Shown here one piece after another: positions 59,908-64,000 of a stretch of DNA of 64,000 nt. The position numbers were made by a program, and so were the translations under genes. The notes under the pieces are model-generated. The model was not told where the DNA came from. It worked only from the letters and a program-made list of their open reading frames with translations, and searched no databases. Source of the stretch: JADJYF01 sp965278995 (GTDB lineage: Bacteria; Pseudomonadota; Gammaproteobacteria; Ga0077536); NCBI GenBank assembly GCA_965278995.1, contig OZ257136.1, positions 3,968,001 through 4,032,000 on the forward strand. Reading direction: 5' to 3'. Numbering within the stretch: the stretch's first letter is position 1; each line of letters begins with the position of its first letter.

Positions 59908-60255
59908 TTACCCGAAGAATGCACCCCACTTGTCTTCCGATACAACTCGCACGAGTCGCGGCAAATTACTGGCTGTACTCACCTCTGGGTCATAGGCATG
60001 CCATTTTAGATCTCGTCGCATCCAGTAGAGCCGCCACACTTTACGGGTTCGGAATAGTCGGAATCGAGCAATGCCTATTTTCGTAGTTGACTCCGGATCG
60101 TTCCACGTAGGCCGTTGCTCATAGATTGTGACTGCATGACCTTCAATTTCACAAAGATAGAAGATGCTATGTCGTGCACTCTTCATATTGAGCTTTCTGG
60201 AAAGTTCGCCAGCAGTGGCATCGATTTGCTTCAGCTCGAGCTCTGAGAACGCCAC
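59908..60255 (-). CDS. DUF3024 protein (cassette)
   Basis: 115 residues from a GTG. ITIYEQRP-like text (AVTIYEQRPTWNDPESTTKI), then ARFRLFRTRKVWRLYWMRRD and LKWHAYDPE match DUF3024, a small family of unknown function that is frequent in integrons and islands. About 108 bp without a gene separate it from its attC. Confidence 0.8.
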   Translation of the reverse strand: MAFSELELKQIDATAGELSRKLNMKSARHSIFYLCEIEGHAVTIYEQRPTWNDPESTTKIGIARFRLFRTRKVWRLYWMRRDLKWHAYDPEVSTASNLPRLVRVVSEDKWGAFFG

Positions 60256-60278
60256 AGGAACTCTCCTCTTTTCCCGCC

Positions 60279-60347
60279 GCCTAACGTGCTGTTGAGCGGC
60301 GCCGAAGCGCGCAGCGCGGAGGCGTCCGCTCCAACAGCTGGTTAGAT
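60279..60347 (-). repeat. attC, gttgag/caacagc subtype
   Basis: gcctaac / gttagat; arms gctgttgagcggcgccg and gcgtccgctccaacagc; loop gcgcgcagcgc. Confidence 0.92.
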
Positions 60348-60359
60348 GGCTGCCTCGTG

Positions 60360-60653
60360 CTATTTCGCCTCTGCATGTAGTTTGATTCCAAGTGCATTGA
60401 TGACTCGGAGAACCGTATCAAATCCTGGGCTTCGGTCTCCGGAGAGAGCCTTGTATAGGCTTTCTCTGGAAAGACCAGCGTCTCGCGCCACTTGGGCCAT
60501 ACCTTTGGCTTTCGCAATGTTCCCCAAGGCCTTGGCGATGAATGCCGCGTCTCCGTCAGCTTCCTCAAGACAGGCCTCAAGATAGAGCGCCATTTCCTCC
60601 GGGGTGCGCAAATGCTCCGCGGTATCGTATCGATAGGTCTTGGTCTTAGCCAT
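60360..60653 (-). CDS. addiction-module antidote, HigA-like
   Basis: 97 residues. EEMALYLEACLEEADGDAAF, then MAQVARDAGLSRESLYKALS and GFDTVLRVINALGIKLHAEA: the HTH of the addiction-module antidote family (COG3636-type). Follows the toxin by 5 bp. Confidence 0.92.
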   Translation of the reverse strand: MAKTKTYRYDTAEHLRTPEEMALYLEACLEEADGDAAFIAKALGNIAKAKGMAQVARDAGLSRESLYKALSGDRSPGFDTVLRVINALGIKLHAEAK

Positions 60654-60658
60654 TGCGA

Positions 60659-60955
60659 TTACTCTTCTAAATCTCGGGCAAGTTGAATTGCGCGTTTTAT
60701 GTCTTGTTCTTGGCTCGACTTGTCTCCACCAACAAGCAAGACGATGATCGTCTGGCGGCGCTTCGTGAAGTAAACGCGGTACCCAGGCCCATAGTCGATC
60801 CGCATTTCCGCAACCGATTCGCCTACAGGCTTCGTATCTCCGAGATTACCGTCTTCGGCTCGGGTTAAGCGGGATAGAACCCGGACCCGGGCTCGAGCGT
60901 TTCGAAGTCGGTCGAGCCATTTCGAGAAGGTATCCGTTCGTCGGATTTCGTACAT
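60659..60955 (-). CDS. RelE/HigB-type addiction-module toxin
   Basis: 98 residues. FSKWLDRLRNARARVRVLSR, then GDTKPVGESVAEMRIDYGPG and YRVYFTKRRQTIIVLLVGGD are diagnostic of the COG3657 killer proteins. Intact pair with the downstream antidote. Confidence 0.93.
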   Translation of the reverse strand: MYEIRRTDTFSKWLDRLRNARARVRVLSRLTRAEDGNLGDTKPVGESVAEMRIDYGPGYRVYFTKRRQTIIVLLVGGDKSSQEQDIKRAIQLARDLEE

Positions 60956-60963
60956 GGCTGGAG

Positions 60964-60981
60964 TGTAGCCATGTGGCTACA
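60964..60981. promoter_or_regulatory. palindromic operator of the toxin-antidote pair
   Basis: tgtagcca-tg-tggctaca, a perfect 8-2-8 palindrome 8 bp upstream of the toxin ATG. It is the obvious binding site for the HigA-like antidote (autoregulation). Confidence 0.65.
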
Positions 60982-61020
60982 ATACTTCAACTGCGAAAGG
61001 CCCTCGAAGTCTTCCCAGCC

Positions 61021-61089
61021 ATCTAACGTGCCGTTCAGCGGCGCCGGAGTGCGAAGCACGGAGGCGTCCGCTGCAACGGCTGGTTAGGC
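61021..61089 (-). repeat. attC, gttcag subtype
   Basis: atctaac / gttaggc; loop tgcgaagca. Confidence 0.92.
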
Positions 61090-61404
61090 CACACTTCTAA
61101 GTCTTGAAATGGAACTAGCACAGCGCTTCCCTGTAGCCACAATACCTTTTGCTTAATGGCCATAAAGGCCTCGACGCTGCAGGTCTATGCAAACGATGAA
61201 CTATAAATGTAGCTCATTATTCTTATCGCCGGCCGACAATTGAACCAATAGGCTTAGATAGATACTCGGCTGTGACTTTACGATGGACTTTCTTCATCTT
61301 TCACTGACCTTTCGGCTAGCTGTGGAGCAAAGCACCGGCATGGGCTTCCTTGGCCCGTAATCGCCGGCGCTCGTTGTGCCGATAGCTTTCAAAGCTTTCG
61401 TGTG
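61090..61404. repeat. cassette family D, copy 4
   Basis: Differs from copy 1 in only a few bases. Confidence 0.88.
61223..61297 (-). CDS. candidate 24-residue protein, family D copy 4
   Basis: Same sequence as copy 1 (47675-47749). Confidence 0.35.
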   Translation of the reverse strand: MKKVHRKVTAEYLSKPIGSIVGRR

Positions 61405-61473
61405 GCCTAACGTGCCGATGAGCGGCGTTGGAGTGCGAAGCGCGGAAACGTCCGCTCGATTGGCTTGTTAGAG
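61405..61473 (-). repeat. attC
   Basis: gcctaac / gttagag; loop tgcgaagcg, the only site with an unpaired outer loop base. Confidence 0.92.
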
Positions 61474-61842
61474 CACGCTTTCTTCATGGCCGTTACCACC
61501 TTCTCGGCTACTCCGGAATGCCCGTTCTTTAATTACGCCATTCGATACAGCAGATCCCTGCGCTCGGTGCCGGTGCTGAAATGTAGCGCAGTATTCTTAC
61601 AAAGCACCAACACTCGCGCCATGGACTTGTAGCTCTGCCACCGCACTAGCCCGACCTCTAGCCCACAACGCTCCTGTGCTCGTGCCTAAGACTATAGGGA
61701 CCGGCAACAACGGCTAGCCGACCTCTATTCTTCCGATTGCGGCGTGCGGGACCAACTCGGCGCCAGCACCTGACCATACCGTTTCAAGAAGCAAATAATC
61801 TCAAGAGCCTGAATAGTGCCACGTGCTATTGTTCTTCGCGTG
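61474..61842. repeat. cassette family E, copy 2
   Basis: See copy 1 (53592-53950); it carries short indels such as an extra gtgccggtgct near 61567, so reading frames are not kept. Confidence 0.75.
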
Positions 61843-61911
61843 CTCTAACGTGCCGATGAGCGGCGTTGGAGCGCGAAGCGCGGAAACGTCCGCTCGATTG
61901 GCTTGTTGGGC
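61843..61911 (-). repeat. attC
   Basis: ctctaac / gttgggc; loop gcgcgaagcgc. Confidence 0.93.
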
Positions 61912-62401
61912 GTTGTATCGATGTGGTCGGCCACTGCGATTGGTTGAAACTCAGTAACCCTAGCGCTTGTTCGGGGATGTTGCTCCAGATGCCAATTGGC
62001 CATTACAGCTGTTCTTTAACAGAGATCTGAGCCGAGCATAGCTGCAGATTACGCCTGACACCATACATAGCGATTTGGTTGGTGATTCTCAAATAGCGGC
62101 CCATGAACGCGCCACCGGTAGTGGTTTCAGGATTGGCGTGACTCTGCTTCGCGCGGTATCGGACGGAGCCGCTCGCGAGGCGCGCAACGACACGGCTGAC
62201 TGATCCGACGTGCGATCTCGCCTCGCCAACCGCCAAGTGAACTCGCGCGACAGGATAACTACCATACATTTCGATCAGCGGCACCAACATGCCTTTAGTA
62301 TTCGCTATGGCGAGGCTCTGACAGCGCTCGAGCAAATACTGCATTGTTCTACTCATGCGCCTCAGTTCGGATCTGCGTCGCGCCTGGGATCTAGAAGCGA
62401 C
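61912..62401. repeat. cassette family B, copy 4
   Basis: Nearly identical to copy 2 (49707-50196). Confidence 0.88.
62003..62356 (-). CDS. family B cassette protein
   Basis: 117 residues, same sequence as 49798-50151. Confidence 0.4.
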   Translation of the reverse strand: MSRTMQYLLERCQSLAIANTKGMLVPLIEMYGSYPVARVHLAVGEARSHVGSVSRVVARLASGSVRYRAKQSHANPETTTGGAFMGRYLRITNQIAMYGVRRNLQLCSAQISVKEQL

Positions 62402-62470
62402 GCCCAACGTGCCGTTCAGCGGCGCCGGAGTGCGAAGCACGGAGGCGTCCGCTGCAACGGCTGGTTAGGC
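62402..62470 (-). repeat. attC, gttcag subtype
   Basis: gcccaac / gttaggc; loop tgcgaagca. The last attC in the window. Confidence 0.92.
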
Positions 62471-62587
62471 CACACTTCCTGGTTTTGAAATGGAATCAGC
62501 ACGGCGCTTCCCTTTAGCCACAATACCTTCTGCTCATTGGCCATAGAGGCCTCGACGCTACAGACCTATACAAACCGATGAACTATA
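62471..62587. repeat. cassette family D, copy 5, left part
   Basis: A slightly diverged family D cassette cut by the ISL3 element after gaactata; the rest resumes at 63975 and leaves the window. The 24-codon frame lies outside. Confidence 0.85.
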
Positions 62588-63974
62588 GGCTCATCCGGTT
62601 TGAGTGTGGGTAAAAATGGGTAGCTGCGCAAGCAGAAAGGCCTATTTTGACGGGGTTTTATGCCTGGTTAGGGTGAGGATAAATCTGGCATGATTTGCCG
62701 ATGCCTAAAACACCTAAGCGCCGCCACTTGTCTGATGCATACACATTCCCCGGTTTTCGCGCCGGCTCAATCGTTCGTGGTTGCTTCGGCGATCCCTACA
62801 TGCGGATTGTTACGCTGTTTCGACGCACAAAAAAACGTGCTGCGGAACGTGCGGGACTCTGCATCGCAGTTTTTACGACCGCACGCGGCGGCAGGTGCGC
62901 GATCTGTCGAGCGGTCCGTTTCGTATTCTGCTCGACGTCGAAGTGCGTCGAGTTCAGTGCCGTCAGTGTGGTGCGGTGAAGCGCGAGCGACTGACGTTCC
63001 TGGCTGATAATCCGTTCTACACCCAACGCTTTGCGTATTACGTGGGTCGACGCTGTCGTTCGGCCACCATCAAGGATGTTGCCGAGGAGTTGCGTCTGGA
63101 CTGGGATGCAGTCAAGGCGCTGGACATGCAATACATGCGCGCTCAACTCAAACGCGCCGGCACGCCAGGCCCTCGGGCAATCGGCATCGACGAGATCTCG
63201 ATCCGCAAGGGTCACACCTATCGGATTGTGGTGAGCGATCTGATCCGTCATCGCCCGATCTGGTTCGGTGGTCAAGATCGCTCGACAGCAAGCATGGACG
63301 AATTTTATCAGTTTCTCTGGGAAAAGAAGACCAAGAAGCTCCGCCTGGCAGTGATGGACATGTGGAAAGCGTTTCATACCTCGACCCGTCATCACGCCCC
63401 GCAAGCGGCCATCCTGTTCGACAAGTTCCATGTCCTTGGTCACCTGGGCAAAGCACTCGATACCGTGCGCAAGCGCGAGTACGGCCGGCTTCAGGGCAAA
63501 TCGCGGACTTTCATCAAAGGCCAGAAATACACGTTGCTGGCCCATCCACAAAATCTCACCGGCAACGCCCGCAAGAACCTGAAACTGCTGCTCGCGGCCA
63601 ACAAGCGCCTCAACACCGCCTATCTGCTGAAAGAATCATTCGGCCAGTTGTGGGACTACACCAGCGAGGCCTGGGCCAGGAAGTTCTTCGACAACTGGCG
63701 CGCGCAGTTGAAATGGCAGCGACTGAAACCCTATGAGGACTTCGCTGACATGATCGAGCGACACTGGGATGGCATTGCTGCTTACTGCAAAGCCGAGAAC
63801 AAAGTCTCGCTCGGCTTCGTCGAGGGGCTGAACAATAAAATTCGAGTGTTGCAGCGTCGTGCTTACGGATTACGTGACGAAGAGTACCTTCGATTGAAGG
63901 TTCTCACCTGCATGCTGCCTAAGCTTTGACCGCCAAAATGGGCAAATTTCACCCACACTAAGTCCGGATGACCC
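62588..63974 (+). mobile_element. ISL3-family insertion sequence
   Basis: 1,387 bp. The 8-bp duplication gaactata stands at 62580-62587 and 63975-63982. Terminal repeats begin ggctcatccgg on the left and, reading inward, gggtcatccgg on the right, both followed by agtgtgggt. Duplication length and transposase fit ISL3. Confidence 0.93.
62701..63929 (+). CDS. ISL3-family transposase, needs a -1 frameshift
   Basis: The N-terminus is in one frame (MPKTPKRRHLSDAYTFPGFR, then VTLFRRTKK) and the main part in the -1 frame (CCGTCGTLHRSFYDRTRRQV; IGIDEISIRKGHTYRIVVSD; FDKFHVLGHLGKALDTVRKR; VSLGFVEGLNNKIRVLQRRA). The switch falls on a run of seven A at 62829-62835, a classic slippery site. Either programmed -1 frameshifting makes the full protein of about 409 residues, or one A has been lost. 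The DDE residues (ID-E, D-W, E-G-N) are all present. Confidence 0.85.
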
Positions 63975-64000
63975 GAACTATAAATGTAGCTCATTATTCT

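Larger units (their letters stand above)
27687..64000 (-). other. chromosomal integron cassette array (distal part)
   Basis: About 45 attC sites separate short cassettes, most with one gene on the minus strand. From 39.7 kb onward the attC sites are 69 bp, with the pattern RYYYAAC-gtgcc-arm-loop-arm-ctg-GTTRRRY on the plus strand. The unpaired extra base (G in ctcGatt) lies in the right arm, which on the minus strand is the L'' box; this and the matched boundary 7-mers show that the array reads right to left. The integrase and attI are not in the window and should lie to the right. The order becomes degenerate below 36 kb. The array continues past the right edge: the last cassette is cut by an ISL3 element and by the window end. 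Confidence 0.93.

Noticed and set aside
27687..64000. CRISPR array
   Set aside because: The 69-bp repeats are irregularly spaced by gene-sized units, fold into attC hairpins and have matched 7-mers; they are integron sites.

Overview
The window looks like a chromosomal segment of a GC-rich gammaproteobacterium. The evidence is a Vfr/Crp-type regulator that keeps nearly the full Pseudomonas Vfr signature, a GntR-prpB-prpC-acnD-prpF methylcitrate operon, a gammaproteobacterial-type elongator tRNA-Met and exosortase-type sorting tails. The genus cannot be fixed from the sequence.

Layout. (1) 1-4.9 kb: ordinary core genes (prepilin-like protein, ABC ATPase, PAS/degenerate GGDEF protein, OsmC-like protein, Vfr/Crp, thioesterase, tRNA-Met). 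(2) 4.95-8.0 kb: a small accessory patch behind the tRNA with a broken MntA/HepT toxin-antitoxin pair and a trypsin-like protease fused to a DNA/RNA non-specific nuclease. (3) 8-25 kb: mostly metabolic genes (peroxiredoxin, MOSC protein, Baeyer-Villiger monooxygenase, histidine kinase, the 2-methylcitrate operon with two GntR-type operators, and small enzymes). (4) 25.06-27.69 kb: an IS21-family element at the boundary. (5) 27.7 kb to the right edge: a sedentary chromosomal integron, a cassette array with about 45 attC sites, 34 of them 69 bp long and highly alike, plus three more cut by an IS.

The array reads on the minus strand. In every intact cassette from 39.7 to 62.4 kb the 7-mer at the low-coordinate boundary is the exact reverse complement of the 7-mer at the high-coordinate boundary (for example gttatac/gtataac, gttatgt/acataac, gttgggc/gcccaac). 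This places the crossover end of each attC at its low-coordinate edge, so attI and the integron integrase should lie to the right of the window. The left end (27.7-35.6 kb) carries decayed attC sites and broken genes, as expected for the oldest distal end. Cargo includes toxin-antitoxin pairs (DUF433/PIN-like, VapBC, BrnTA, two HigBA-type), a HEPN protein with one nonsense codon, a trypsin-like protein, PhyH-like, tautomerase, GFA, DHFR-like and DUF3024 proteins, CTERM-tailed secreted proteins, many small membrane proteins, and four families of repeated cassettes (B, C, D, E below), two of which have no conventional gene.

The most unusual feature is a 1,778-bp IS1182-like element present three times. 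Each copy sits in a different attC site at exactly the same position, after the AAC core of the R' box, with an AAC target duplication and the same orientation. This suggests an insertion sequence specialised for integron recombination sites. An IS3-family element and an ISL3-family element (8-bp duplication, A7 slippery run) have also landed in cassettes.
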